From NCBI GenBank assembly GCA_031254795.1, contig JAIRTS010000290.1:1-15139 (forward strand): DNA of 15,139 nucleotides, written 5' to 3'. Positions 1 through 7,120 of this stretch are shown in pieces. The translations under genes and the position numbers were made by a program. The stretch comes from Treponema sp. Lineage in GTDB: Bacteria > Spirochaetota > Spirochaetia > Treponematales > Breznakiellaceae. How positions within the stretch are numbered: the first letter of the stretch is position 1; the number at the start of each line of letters is the position of its first letter. The notes under the pieces are model-generated. The model searched no databases. It was not told the DNA's origin and saw only the letters and a program-made list of their open reading frames with translations.

Positions 1-80
1 GCGGCGAGAATTTTCGTGGTTTAAATCTGCCAAAAAAGTGGGTGTTCTCAAATTTTTCTTGTTTTTTAAAACTCAGTCCA

Positions 81-110
81 TTGACATAAAAAAACATAAA
101 AAGTTATACT
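81..110 (+). promoter_or_regulatory. Sigma-70 type promoter of the amino-acid ABC operon
   Basis: TTGACA at 81-86 and TATACT at 105-110 are separated by 18 bases. That is a perfect -35 and a five-of-six -10 box. Transcription would begin near 117, only about a dozen bases before the TTG start at 130, leaving just enough room for the AGGAGG ribosome site at 118-123. The first 80 bases of the window show no gene. Confidence 0.7.
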
Positions 111-117
111 ACCGCAC

Positions 118-123
118 AGGAGG
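118..123 (+). promoter_or_regulatory. Strong ribosome binding site that fixes a TTG start
   Basis: A full AGGAGG lies six bases before the TTG at 130. No ATG or GTG nearby gives a complete signal peptide, so this site supports the unusual TTG start of the binding protein. Confidence 0.8.
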
Positions 124-129
124 AAAACG

Positions 130-972
130 TTGAACCTTAAAAAATTTTTCTGTATAAGCTTAATCGGGTGTCTCATTGCAGGCGCATGTTCGAAAAAGAA
201 CGTGGAGACGCCAAGCGCCGGCGATTCGTCCAAGCAGGCGCAAGATGGCGGACTGACCATTAAACCGGGTGTTTTATCTGTTGGGATGGAGATTGGCTAT
301 CCGCCTATGGAGTATTTCGATACAGATGGGAAAACTCCCATTGGTTTTGATGTAAACATGGCAAAAGCAATCGCCGCCAAGTTGGGTCTGCAAGCTGAAT
401 TTGTGGACACCGCGTGGGATGGCATTTTCGCTGGCGTCGATACGGGGAAATATGATTGCATCATATCTGCGGTAACCGTTACGCCGGAACGTCAGGTGGC
501 CTATAATTTCACAAAACCCTACATCGGAAACGCGCAAGCGTTGGTTCTTCTCAAAGATTCCGCCATAACGGCCGCAGCGCCGGAAGAACTCACCGGACTC
601 CGCGTCGCCTATCAAGGGGAAACCACCACTGACATTTATATGACCAAACTCGTGGAGGCTGGACTTTCACTCGAGCCGTACGAATACGATAAAGTTCTCA
701 ACTGTTTTGATGATCTGAGGCTCGGACGGCTGGATGCCATTGTATGCGACATTCTCGTCGCGTTTGATTACATCGCCCCGGCCGATTCTCCCTTCCAGAT
801 CGTATGGCAGGGTGAAGCTGAGGAAGTGTTCGCCATCTGCTTCAAAAAAGGAAATGATCAGTTGACCAATGCAGTCGATCAGACGCTGGACGCTTTGTTT
901 GCTGATGGAACAATCCTTAAAATTTCCCAAGATGTGTTCAAGATGGATATGGTAAGCTCCGCCCGGAAGTAG
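130..972 (+). CDS. Amino-acid ABC transporter substrate-binding lipoprotein (SBP family 3)
   Basis: This periplasmic, lipid-anchored receptor captures a polar amino acid and delivers it to the permease encoded next. The 280-residue product begins with a Lys-rich n-region and a hydrophobic stretch. Cys20, followed by SKKN, is the likely lipidation site. Cys14 (LIGC) fits the lipobox better but leaves a very short hydrophobic core. The mature part carries the family-3 pattern GYPPMEYFD (about 56-64), GFDVNMAKAIAAKLG (72-86) and the ligand-binding segment VTPER around Arg121, followed by FTKPY. Length is normal for the family. The TTG start is chosen from the AGGAGG six bases upstream. The permease and ATPase follow on the same strand, giving a complete importer. 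The exact amino acid cannot be read from sequence. Confidence 0.92.
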   Translation: MNLKKFFCISLIGCLIAGACSKKNVETPSAGDSSKQAQDGGLTIKPGVLSVGMEIGYPPMEYFDTDGKTPIGFDVNMAKAIAAKLGLQAEFVDTAWDGIFAGVDTGKYDCIISAVTVTPERQVAYNFTKPYIGNAQALVLLKDSAITAAAPEELTGLRVAYQGETTTDIYMTKLVEAGLSLEPYEYDKVLNCFDDLRLGRLDAIVCDILVAFDYIAPADSPFQIVWQGEAEEVFAICFKKGNDQLTNAVDQTLDALFADGTILKISQDVFKMDMVSSARK

Positions 973-992
973 CAGCCACACAGTAAAAAACA

Positions 993-1016
993 GGGAGCGT
1001 TTTATTAGCCGCTCCC
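993..1016 (+). promoter_or_regulatory. Intergenic hairpin between binding protein and permease genes
   Basis: GGGAGCG at 993-999 pairs perfectly with CGCTCCC at 1010-1016 around a ten-base loop. On the + strand it is followed by A residues rather than T, so it is not a classic terminator. Such hairpins after binding-protein genes commonly protect the upstream mRNA 3' end or cause partial termination, so that binding protein is made in excess over the membrane parts. That role is inferred here. Confidence 0.5.
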
Positions 1017-1046
1017 CTCAAAAAAAATCCGTGATAAGGTGGTAGT

Positions 1047-1706
1047 ATGACATCTTTACAGAAAATGCTCAGCTGGATACCGGCGCTCCTAGACGGCGCG
1101 AGGATAACCATCTCGCTGACTATCCTGTCTGTTTCCGCAGGGCTGATTGTAAGCCTGTTTTTGGCGCTGGGAAAGATGTCAAAAAACATCATTGTCAACA
1201 AATTTTGCAGCGCATATATTTTCTTTTTTCGGGGAACCCCGCTCCTTATGCAACTTTACTTCATTTACTATGGGCTTCCTGAAATCTCCCGTATATTAAC
1301 CATAAACAACCGGTTTGTCGCAGCGTTCATCGCCTTTGGTTTAAACACGGCGGCCTACTGCGCGGAGATCATCAGAGCCGCGATTCAGAGTATAGACAAG
1401 GGACAGTTTGAGGCTTCACGGGCGCTCGGCATGTCCTATGCCCAAACTATGAGGCTGGTCATCATACCCCAATCAATACGCCGGCTTATTCCGCCTGTTG
1501 GCAACGAATTCATCATGGTGCTGAAAGACGCTTCCCTTGTGTCGATCATAGCCCTTGCGGATATAACTAAGGTGACCCGTTCCATCTCATCGTCCACCGC
1601 CTCAGCGCTTGTGTACATACCGGCGATGGTTTTGTACCTTATCATAACCGCGATCTTTACCTTTATTTTCCACAAGATGGAAAAACGACATTCCATATAC
1701 GAGTGA
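1047..1706 (+). CDS. Amino-acid ABC transporter permease (HisM/GlnP family)
   Basis: This inner-membrane channel subunit of the polar amino-acid importer probably works as a homodimer, since only one permease gene is present. The 219-residue protein starts with the usual N-terminal LLDGARITISLTILS segment. It has about five hydrophobic helices (roughly 19-42, 52-75, 90-110, 150-172, 187-208), the FRGTPLLMQL motif typical of polar amino-acid permeases (61-70), and the cytoplasmic EAA coupling loop EASRALGMSYAQTMRLVIIP (122-141) that docks the ATPase. The ATG at 1047 is preceded by AAGGTGG at 1036-1042. The gene follows the binding-protein gene after a hairpin-containing gap and precedes the ATPase gene by ten bases. 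Length and motifs are complete. Confidence 0.93.
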   Translation: MTSLQKMLSWIPALLDGARITISLTILSVSAGLIVSLFLALGKMSKNIIVNKFCSAYIFFFRGTPLLMQLYFIYYGLPEISRILTINNRFVAAFIAFGLNTAAYCAEIIRAAIQSIDKGQFEASRALGMSYAQTMRLVIIPQSIRRLIPPVGNEFIMVLKDASLVSIIALADITKVTRSISSSTASALVYIPAMVLYLIITAIFTFIFHKMEKRHSIYE

Positions 1707-1716
1707 GGACGCCTCC

Positions 1717-2490
1717 ATGTCAATGATTAAAACCGTTGCTGTCAATAAAACATTTCATGGCGCTAGAGGGAAGCTCCATGTGCTGAAAGACGTTTCCCTT
1801 GAAGTGCAGCCGCAGGAAGTGGTGTGCATCATAGGGCCGTCGGGCGCCGGAAAATCAACCTATCTTCGATCTCTCAACAGGTTGGAAAAAATTGACTTCG
1901 GACAAATCTACATTGACGACAAGTTGCTTTTTGACTGTGAAAATGGAATTAACAAGGTCAAAATGCCGCTTCACGAACGTAGCGCGGCGCTTCTGGAGGT
2001 AGGCATGGTCTTTCAGCGGTTCAACCTCTTCCCGCACAAAACCGCGCTTGAGAACGTCATGCTTTCTCCGGTGCACGTGCGGAAAATTGCCAAAGAAGAA
2101 GCGAAAGAAAAGGCGCTGGCTCTGCTTGAAAGAGTGGGGCTTGCCGATAAAGTCGATGTCTATCCCTCCCAGCTTTCGGGCGGTCAGCAACAACGGGTCG
2201 CCATTGCGCGGGCTTTGGCGATGGAGCCCAAGATTATGCTCTTTGACGAGCCGACTTCCGCCCTTGATCCTGAACTGGTAGGAGAAGTGCTCGCCGTGAT
2301 GAAAAACCTCGCGCACTTGGGCATGACCATGCTTGTAGTAACGCACGAGATGAGCTTTGCGCGGGAAGTGGCCGATAAGGTTGTGTTCATGTTTGAAGGC
2401 TCAGTTCTTGAAATTAACGCGCCCGCGACGATGTTCAGCAACCCGGACAATGAACGAACACGCCAGTTTCTCCAAAGCGTACTTCAATAA
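1717..2490 (+). CDS. Amino-acid ABC transporter ATP-binding protein (GlnQ/HisP family)
   Basis: This cytoplasmic ATPase powers the importer encoded just upstream. All nucleotide-binding motifs are present in the 257 residues: Walker A GPSGAGKST (40-48), Q-loop Gln100 in MVFQRFNLFPH, signature LSGGQQQR (153-160), Walker B IMLFDE (173-178), D-loop SALD (181-184) and switch His210 in VVTHEM. The FNLFPHKTALENV segment is typical of polar amino-acid ATPases. The ATG at 1717 has GAGGA at 1705-1709, overlapping the stop of the permease gene. A second in-frame ATG at 1723 is a less likely start. A longer loop (about 75-92) between Walker A and the Q-loop is typical of the family. The gene is the last of the operon. 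Confidence 0.95.
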   Translation: MSMIKTVAVNKTFHGARGKLHVLKDVSLEVQPQEVVCIIGPSGAGKSTYLRSLNRLEKIDFGQIYIDDKLLFDCENGINKVKMPLHERSAALLEVGMVFQRFNLFPHKTALENVMLSPVHVRKIAKEEAKEKALALLERVGLADKVDVYPSQLSGGQQQRVAIARALAMEPKIMLFDEPTSALDPELVGEVLAVMKNLAHLGMTMLVVTHEMSFAREVADKVVFMFEGSVLEINAPATMFSNPDNERTRQFLQSVLQ

Positions 2491-2567
2491 TCTCAAATAA
2501 TCTCATGCGAACGCCGTCGCCCCAATGCTATCCATGTGGCGTGGTTCTCGCTGACAAGCCTTTCTCG

Positions 2568-2590
2568 TCCCCTGTGGGGAGCTTTTATAT
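2568..2590 (+). terminator. Weak rho-independent terminator after the ABC operon
   Basis: TCCCC at 2568-2572 pairs with GGGGA at 2576-2580 around a three-base loop, and the stem is followed by GCTTTTAT. The stem is short, so efficiency may be modest. It is the only terminator-like structure in the 113 bases between the ABC operon and the opposing gene. Confidence 0.45.
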
Positions 2591-2603
2591 GTCTACAAGC
2601 GCT

Positions 2604-3071
2604 TTATAAGCGTGGTATCATCTCTTCAAGTTCCTTGTATTGACGATATATGGGAAGAGTGTCTGTTGCGTTAGCTTTGTCAAATTCAACAAGTTTGTAG
2701 TAGAGTTGTTTTGTGTACTCAGCTAAAAGGTCCATATTGGAAGGAAAGGTGTTGACGGCCATGTCCATCAGAATCTTGTCGGGACCGGAAAATTTCAAGG
2801 TGCGATTTCTTAACACAGGCAAGAGTTGGCGCCGTGTTGTGGAGATAAAATGAGAAAACGCCAGCAGTTGCCGATATAGATCGGCATGATTGAATTTTTG
2901 ATAGTCAAAGAGAGAAACGTTTTGTACGAAGGAATCAATAGCGTCCCACACCCATTTCTTTATGGGCAATTGGAGCAAAAGAGGCCTCATAAACCGGCTC
3001 GCTATATTCGCTTGGTAGTGATTGTTGAGCAATTCAATCAACGCTATAATGGTAGCGTCACTTATTTTCAT
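2604..3071 (-). CDS. Uncharacterised small protein (155 aa)
   Basis: I do not recognise the family. The product is 155 residues with no signal peptide, no clear membrane helix and no metal or nucleotide motif. It looks mainly alpha-helical, with amphipathic Leu/Lys/Arg segments (for example RFMRPLLLQLPIKKWVWDAI near 26-45 and KQLYYKLVEFDKANATD near 121-137) and several aromatic residues. It is transcribed divergently from the orphan solute-binding protein gene, and the two predicted promoters overlap at their -35 bases. No Shine-Dalgarno sequence precedes the ATG at 3071. The predicted -10 box ends about seven bases upstream, so the transcript may be leaderless. It is accepted as a gene because it fills an otherwise empty interval, has no competing frame and has a plausible promoter. 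Confidence 0.65.
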   Translation of the reverse strand: MKISDATIIALIELLNNHYQANIASRFMRPLLLQLPIKKWVWDAIDSFVQNVSLFDYQKFNHADLYRQLLAFSHFISTTRRQLLPVLRNRTLKFSGPDKILMDMAVNTFPSNMDLLAEYTKQLYYKLVEFDKANATDTLPIYRQYKELEEMIPRL

Positions 3072-3077
3072 ACTCTT

Positions 3078-3107
3078 ATCATACTATATGTTGCCATAGA
3101 TTGACAA
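3078..3107 (-). promoter_or_regulatory. Promoter of the 155-aa gene
   Basis: Read on the minus strand, TTGTCA (3107-3102) and TATGAT (3083-3078) are 18 bases apart. The -35 box overlaps the -35 box of the divergent promoter by five bases. The predicted start of transcription falls at or next to the ATG at 3071. Confidence 0.45.
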
Positions 3108-3129
3108 GCGGAAAAAATAAAAATAGAAT
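3101..3129 (+). promoter_or_regulatory. Promoter of the orphan solute-binding lipoprotein gene
   Basis: TTGACA at 3101-3106 and TAGAAT at 3124-3129 lie 17 bases apart: a perfect -35 and a five-of-six -10. Transcription would start near 3136, four bases before the ATG at 3140. The TTG that could open a longer reading frame is itself the first half of this -35 box, which argues against it as a start codon. Confidence 0.6.
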
Positions 3130-3139
3130 ATATTATGTT

Positions 3140-4411
3140 ATGCGGAAGTCTCGCGCCGTTTTTATCATTTCTTCCTTTGTCGCGCTGTCCATACTTTCCT
3201 GTGTGGAGCCGGAAAGGGTGACGTTGTGGACAGATGTCCCTGAATTCGCCTTGTATGGCGAAGTGTTTAACGCTTCTCAAAGCAAATATAAGGTTGAGAC
3301 TCATTATTTTGAATTGCTCGCGCAAAATTTAACCTCCAGGGTTGAACAACCTGATATTGTGGTTGGCCGCTGGCTGAAAAGCGCGTCAACCAGGCGTTTG
3401 TTTAAGCCGTTGGACTGGCTCTTAAAAGACTCTTCTCTTGACGGCAGCCTCTTTTACCCCAAGTTGCTTGAACTCGGCGTTGTTGACGATGAGCAGTACC
3501 TTCTGCCTGTGTCATTCAATATTCCCGCCCTTGTGTTTGCCCGAGACAACAGCGCCCTTATGATCAATCATTTTACCATCAGTCTTGAAGAAGCGAAAGA
3601 ATTGGGCAAGGCGTACAATGTTATGAACAGGGGCGCCTATACCAGAGTTGGCTTTTCTCCTGACTGGGATGACGATTTTCTTTTTGTAAGCGCGGCGCTT
3701 CTCAATGCGGATTTTCGAGAAGGGTCGCCCTTGTCCTGGAATGTGGGCGCGCTGGAGCGGGCGCTGGAATACGACAAAGCGTGGATACACGAAGCGAATT
3801 CTTCCATACAGGCGGTTGATGATTTCACTTTCAAGTATTTTTTTGAGCCTCCGGTGAACCTTATCGGACAGGGACGCATCCTCTTTTCTTATATGAACAG
3901 CTCTGAAATTTTTACGCTTGATTACGATCAACAATCAAATCTTGACTTCCGTTGGCTTGCTGAAAAAGAACGCATTCCGTTAAGCGAAGACACCGTGTAT
4001 TATGGACTTTACGAGCAAGGAAGCTCCGGCAAAGGAGCGGAGGCTTTTACGAAATGGTTTTTTCAAACCGAAACACAGCGATTGTTGCTGGAAAACAATA
4101 AAAAACTGCAACTTAACGCTATCCTTTTTGGTATAGCAGGTGGCTTTTCAGCGATGAGGAATGTTACGGAAGAAGTGTTCCCGCGCTTTTATCCAAGCCT
4201 TTTAGGACACATGCCGCCCGACGACTTTCTGTCTCCACCGGGCATCCTCCCGCAGAACTGGCTTGCGGTAAAGGCCCGGGTTATACTCCCCTATATGCGC
4301 GACTACATCCGCGCGGCTCAAGAAGAGGCGGAGGAAGCGGGCTACACGCCGGTTCAGGAATTGCGCCCTCTTGTGGACAGGATTACGGATTGGTATAGAA
4401 TAAACAAATAG
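3140..4411 (+). CDS. Orphan extracellular solute-binding lipoprotein (family 1-like)
   Basis: This is probably a lipid-anchored periplasmic or surface binding protein of the sugar/oligosaccharide type (family 1). From the ATG at 3140 it has 423 residues. A short basic n-region and hydrophobic core end in SILSC with Cys21 as the likely lipidation site, a relaxed spirochaetal lipobox. The mature protein begins with a beta strand VTLWTDVPEF, then a helix, and shows the PDIVVGRW, KPLDWLL and YLLPVSFNIPALVFARD segments characteristic of the fold (target location, first lobe, hinge). A frame upstream could add 13 residues from a TTG at 3101, but that TTG lies in the -35 box and would spoil the signal peptide. 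No permease or ATPase genes adjoin, so the transporter partners must be elsewhere, or it acts as a sensory receptor. The ligand is unknown. Confidence 0.8.
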   Translation: MRKSRAVFIISSFVALSILSCVEPERVTLWTDVPEFALYGEVFNASQSKYKVETHYFELLAQNLTSRVEQPDIVVGRWLKSASTRRLFKPLDWLLKDSSLDGSLFYPKLLELGVVDDEQYLLPVSFNIPALVFARDNSALMINHFTISLEEAKELGKAYNVMNRGAYTRVGFSPDWDDDFLFVSAALLNADFREGSPLSWNVGALERALEYDKAWIHEANSSIQAVDDFTFKYFFEPPVNLIGQGRILFSYMNSSEIFTLDYDQQSNLDFRWLAEKERIPLSEDTVYYGLYEQGSSGKGAEAFTKWFFQTETQRLLLENNKKLQLNAILFGIAGGFSAMRNVTEEVFPRFYPSLLGHMPPDDFLSPPGILPQNWLAVKARVILPYMRDYIRAAQEEAEEAGYTPVQELRPLVDRITDWYRINK

Positions 4412-4412
4412 A

Positions 4413-4808
4413 TCAATTCTCGCCCGCCTTCCGCACGTATAGCGGAATGAAGGCGAGTTCTTTGTCATCAACGAAAAGCACGAAATTTATCATGCTGTTG
4501 TTCTTGAAATTCAGGTTTGAGATGGTAAACAAAAGATGGGAGACTGCGGTGGCGTTGCCGACCCCATTTACAGACAAAGCGCCTTGTATGGGTTCCATGC
4601 ACATGGCGCCGTTAATATCTCTTGTTTCAATCATAAATTTATGCTGGGAAAACTCCCATAAATCAAACCGGATGCGAATCACAACGGAAAGCTGCGGATG
4701 TACGCAGGGAAACGAGCGGGCTATAATAGTGTCAAATGTGCCTACAATCGTCAGCTTGCCGTTGTTTTCCTGGGCAAAGTCGCAGAAAGAAAATAACTCT
4801 ATCTTCAC
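4413..4808 (-). CDS. Small DUF6941-like protein
   Basis: The 131-residue soluble protein resembles, from memory, the DUF6941 family. It opens MKIELFSFCDFAQENNGKLTIVGTFDTI, followed by a FP..HPQLSVVIRIRF stretch, and appears mostly beta-stranded, with no signal peptide or catalytic motif. Function is unknown. The start is a GTG at 4808 that directly abuts the TAG stop of the histidine-kinase gene, so it is probably translated by coupling. The only purine-rich candidate, AGGAG, lies further upstream inside the kinase gene than is ideal. It is the last gene of the signalling operon. It ends one base from the convergent lipoprotein gene, and its last codons contain that gene's terminator hairpin. 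Family assignment is moderate; the existence of the gene is well supported by the zero spacing. Confidence 0.72.
   Translation of the reverse strand: MKIELFSFCDFAQENNGKLTIVGTFDTIIARSFPCVHPQLSVVIRIRFDLWEFSQHKFMIETRDINGAMCMEPIQGALSVNGVGNATAVSHLLFTISNLNFKNNSMINFVLFVDDKELAFIPLYVRKAGEN
4419..4463 (+). terminator. Terminator hairpin of the lipoprotein gene, inside the convergent gene
   Basis: CTCGCC (4419-4424) pairs with GGCGAG (4452-4457), and TTCCGC (4429-4434) pairs with GCGGAA (4442-4447). The two helices are separated by a 4x4 internal loop, with a seven-base apical loop. TTCTTT follows on the + strand. The hairpin starts eight bases after the stop of the + strand gene and lies in the 3' codons of the minus-strand DUF6941-like gene. 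Confidence 0.5.
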
Positions 4809-7106
4809 CTAAGAAGCCGCCTTCTCCTGGGCGGGCGCTTCCGGCGGCAAGGGGATGTAAAGATTGAACGCGGTTCCCTTGTCTTTTTCGCTCTGTATTT
4901 TAAGGGTTCCTCCCAGATCTTTCACTTTGTCGCGTACGATATTCAAACCGATGCCGCGCCCGCCATGAACGGTTTCGATATCCGCAGTGCTGAAACCCGG
5001 CGAGAAAATAAAATGCAACAGCTTGTTTTTATCATGACCTTCCGCTTCGGTCTTGATAAAACCGTTCTCAAGCGCTTTTTGACGGATTTTATCGTAATTA
5101 ATCCCGCCACCGTCATCTCTCAAACGTATATGAATCATATCTTTTTCAGTTTTGATGGAAAGATATATGACTCCCTTCTCGTCCTTGCCCTTCGCCGCCC
5201 TTTCTTCCGGCGGCTCAATGCCATGCGCCACGGAGTTTCTTACAAGCTGCATGAGCACTTCTTTCATGATGCGCCGCGGAACTCGAGACATGACATCCTG
5301 ATCGACATCAACCATAAATTTGACTTTTTTCTGTAAATCCGCAGACGCTTTTTCACACGCCTTTGTCAACGATTCAATAAGCACATCATTGTTGCTTTTT
5401 ACTTTCGCGCCGCCTCTGAAAGTATTGATTCTTTCCAACGTAACACGGAAATTTTCTTTTTCCTGCATCAATTTTTCTATTTCCAACGTCAAATGAAGCA
5501 TATCGGAAAACGGCACGCCCTCCACTTCCCGCATGCGCTTGATCTCCGATTCAAGCGCATGCACTTTCCCTCCAAATGTCGCAAGTCCAAGAATGACGGC
5601 GTTTGATTTTATGGCGTGAACCGATTTATAGACCTCGACCAGGCTTTCATGCGGTGTAAGATCATGGTTCTTGAGGATATTGTCAATTTGCTCAAACTCA
5701 TAATCCACATCTTCAATAAATTCATCGAAGACCTTTGGCTCCACATTGATAAGCTCAAACAGGCTGCGCATTTCTTCCTGCCGCTTCTTTTCCTCTTCCG
5801 CAAGTTTCCTTTGCAACTCAACGCGAGCGGTGATATCGTAGATGGAAGCCATGAGCATGATTTGCCCATGTCCCCGATCAACGGTAACAAACTCCACATG
5901 GAGAATTTTCCACTCTTTAGACGCGGAGGCGCAATAACGAAACTCATTCAACGGATTGATGTCGTTCAGCATTTCTTGCTCGAACTGCTTTTCGAAAGTC
6001 ATAACAAAATAATCTTTAATAGCGATCAACTCGCTGGGTGTCACCGATGAGACCAACAAATCAGTGAAGCGCATGTTATGGGGGTTTTTCACGCCCAGTA
6101 TTCGGGGCAACGCCTTGGAATAGTTGTCTTGAATGATGTAATCCTTATCCATAAGGAATATCCCAATATCAAGATTGTCCTTCATAGCGGCAATTTCATC
6201 ACGCTCAGCCAAGTGCGTCATATCGATCAGATTGATGAGAATGCCCTTCTCATCCGGCAAGTCATCGCCTAAGGCCTTGAAATAACGGTGTTCCCCATTG
6301 ATCCAGCACTCCCACATTTCTTCGTAAGTGCGTCCTGTTTTTCTAAGAAGATCCCCCGCCAGTTCTTTCATTTCCATTGAGGGAAAAAGATCAATGACCG
6401 GAGAGCCTATAACCAAGTCGGGGTTCTCAATGTTCGCCAGCTTCGCAAGGTTGCTGCTGATATTCATCACTCTGTTCAGCTTGTCAACCATCGCAATATA
6501 GTTGGGCGTGGTGTCCATGAGGGTTTTGAACGAATCCCGGCGCTCAAGCGCGGCTTTAGTCCTTCTGTATAAAACCCCGAAAGCGACCGCCACCATGAAA
6601 CCGGCAAGCGCTGAGATCATCCATCCCAACGTCGTTAAAGATATCGCCTCATAAAAAATCTTGCCGGAGTTCGCCCCCATGAAGGGAACATCAGCTATTG
6701 CCATCATGCCAAGCGCCAAATTCTGCGCAACGACAAAAAGAAGGGTCTGCATGTAGTTGTCATAAAGGCAACTTAAAATACAGCAAGCTATACAAAGCGG
6801 CAAGTAGTATTCATCCCAACCGCCTCCCCTTGCTTGGAGTGATTGCAATGCGCTAAGAAAGGCGAAGAAAATGCCCGGCATCCAGAATGCAAGCTTCTCA
6901 TGGTTATTGAACGCTTTATAGGCAATAATAAACCCACTCAATCCTAGTATGGTAATCATCACCTCTATTACAAAAAGCTCCGGCGATCCCTGCGTCAGTA
7001 CGCCGACGCTAGAGCCGCCTCCCAACAATAATATTCCAAGGAAAACGATTACGTTAGCAACCTGAAAAGAAAACTTCTTCCTGTTTTTGCCGCTATTATT
7101 TTTCAT
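4809..7106 (-). CDS. Membrane-bound CheA-like sensor kinase: TM, PAS, PAS, Hpt, HATPase
   Basis: The 765-residue protein has about six membrane helices (roughly 14-180), two PAS-like domains (about 190-300 and 305-430) and a short charged coiled coil (427-448). An Hpt domain follows with His497 in SVHAIKSNA, which matches the CheA phosphorylation site. The CheA-type HATPase has N-box LVRNSVAHGIEP with Asn624, G1 DDGGGI (664-669), the F-box FIFSPGFST and G2 GGRGIGLNIV (715-724). It lacks a CheA dimerisation hairpin of normal length, a CheY-binding P2 and the C-terminal CheW-like P5; the protein ends soon after the ATPase. It should autophosphorylate on the Hpt histidine and pass phosphate to a separate receiver, plausibly the CheY of the same operon. 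The signal may be membrane-borne or bound by PAS. It starts 14 bases after the lipid kinase gene and abuts the next gene. Confidence 0.88.
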   Translation of the reverse strand: MKNNSGKNRKKFSFQVANVIVFLGILLLGGGSSVGVLTQGSPELFVIEVMITILGLSGFIIAYKAFNNHEKLAFWMPGIFFAFLSALQSLQARGGGWDEYYLPLCIACCILSCLYDNYMQTLLFVVAQNLALGMMAIADVPFMGANSGKIFYEAISLTTLGWMISALAGFMVAVAFGVLYRRTKAALERRDSFKTLMDTTPNYIAMVDKLNRVMNISSNLAKLANIENPDLVIGSPVIDLFPSMEMKELAGDLLRKTGRTYEEMWECWINGEHRYFKALGDDLPDEKGILINLIDMTHLAERDEIAAMKDNLDIGIFLMDKDYIIQDNYSKALPRILGVKNPHNMRFTDLLVSSVTPSELIAIKDYFVMTFEKQFEQEMLNDINPLNEFRYCASASKEWKILHVEFVTVDRGHGQIMLMASIYDITARVELQRKLAEEEKKRQEEMRSLFELINVEPKVFDEFIEDVDYEFEQIDNILKNHDLTPHESLVEVYKSVHAIKSNAVILGLATFGGKVHALESEIKRMREVEGVPFSDMLHLTLEIEKLMQEKENFRVTLERINTFRGGAKVKSNNDVLIESLTKACEKASADLQKKVKFMVDVDQDVMSRVPRRIMKEVLMQLVRNSVAHGIEPPEERAAKGKDEKGVIYLSIKTEKDMIHIRLRDDGGGINYDKIRQKALENGFIKTEAEGHDKNKLLHFIFSPGFSTADIETVHGGRGIGLNIVRDKVKDLGGTLKIQSEKDKGTAFNLYIPLPPEAPAQEKAAS

Positions 7107-7120
7107 ATTTCTTTCAACCT

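Noticed and set aside
3101..3139. TTG start adding 13 residues to the orphan binding protein
   Set aside because: The TTG is part of the -35 hexamer, there is no ribosome site, and the extension would bury the signal peptide.
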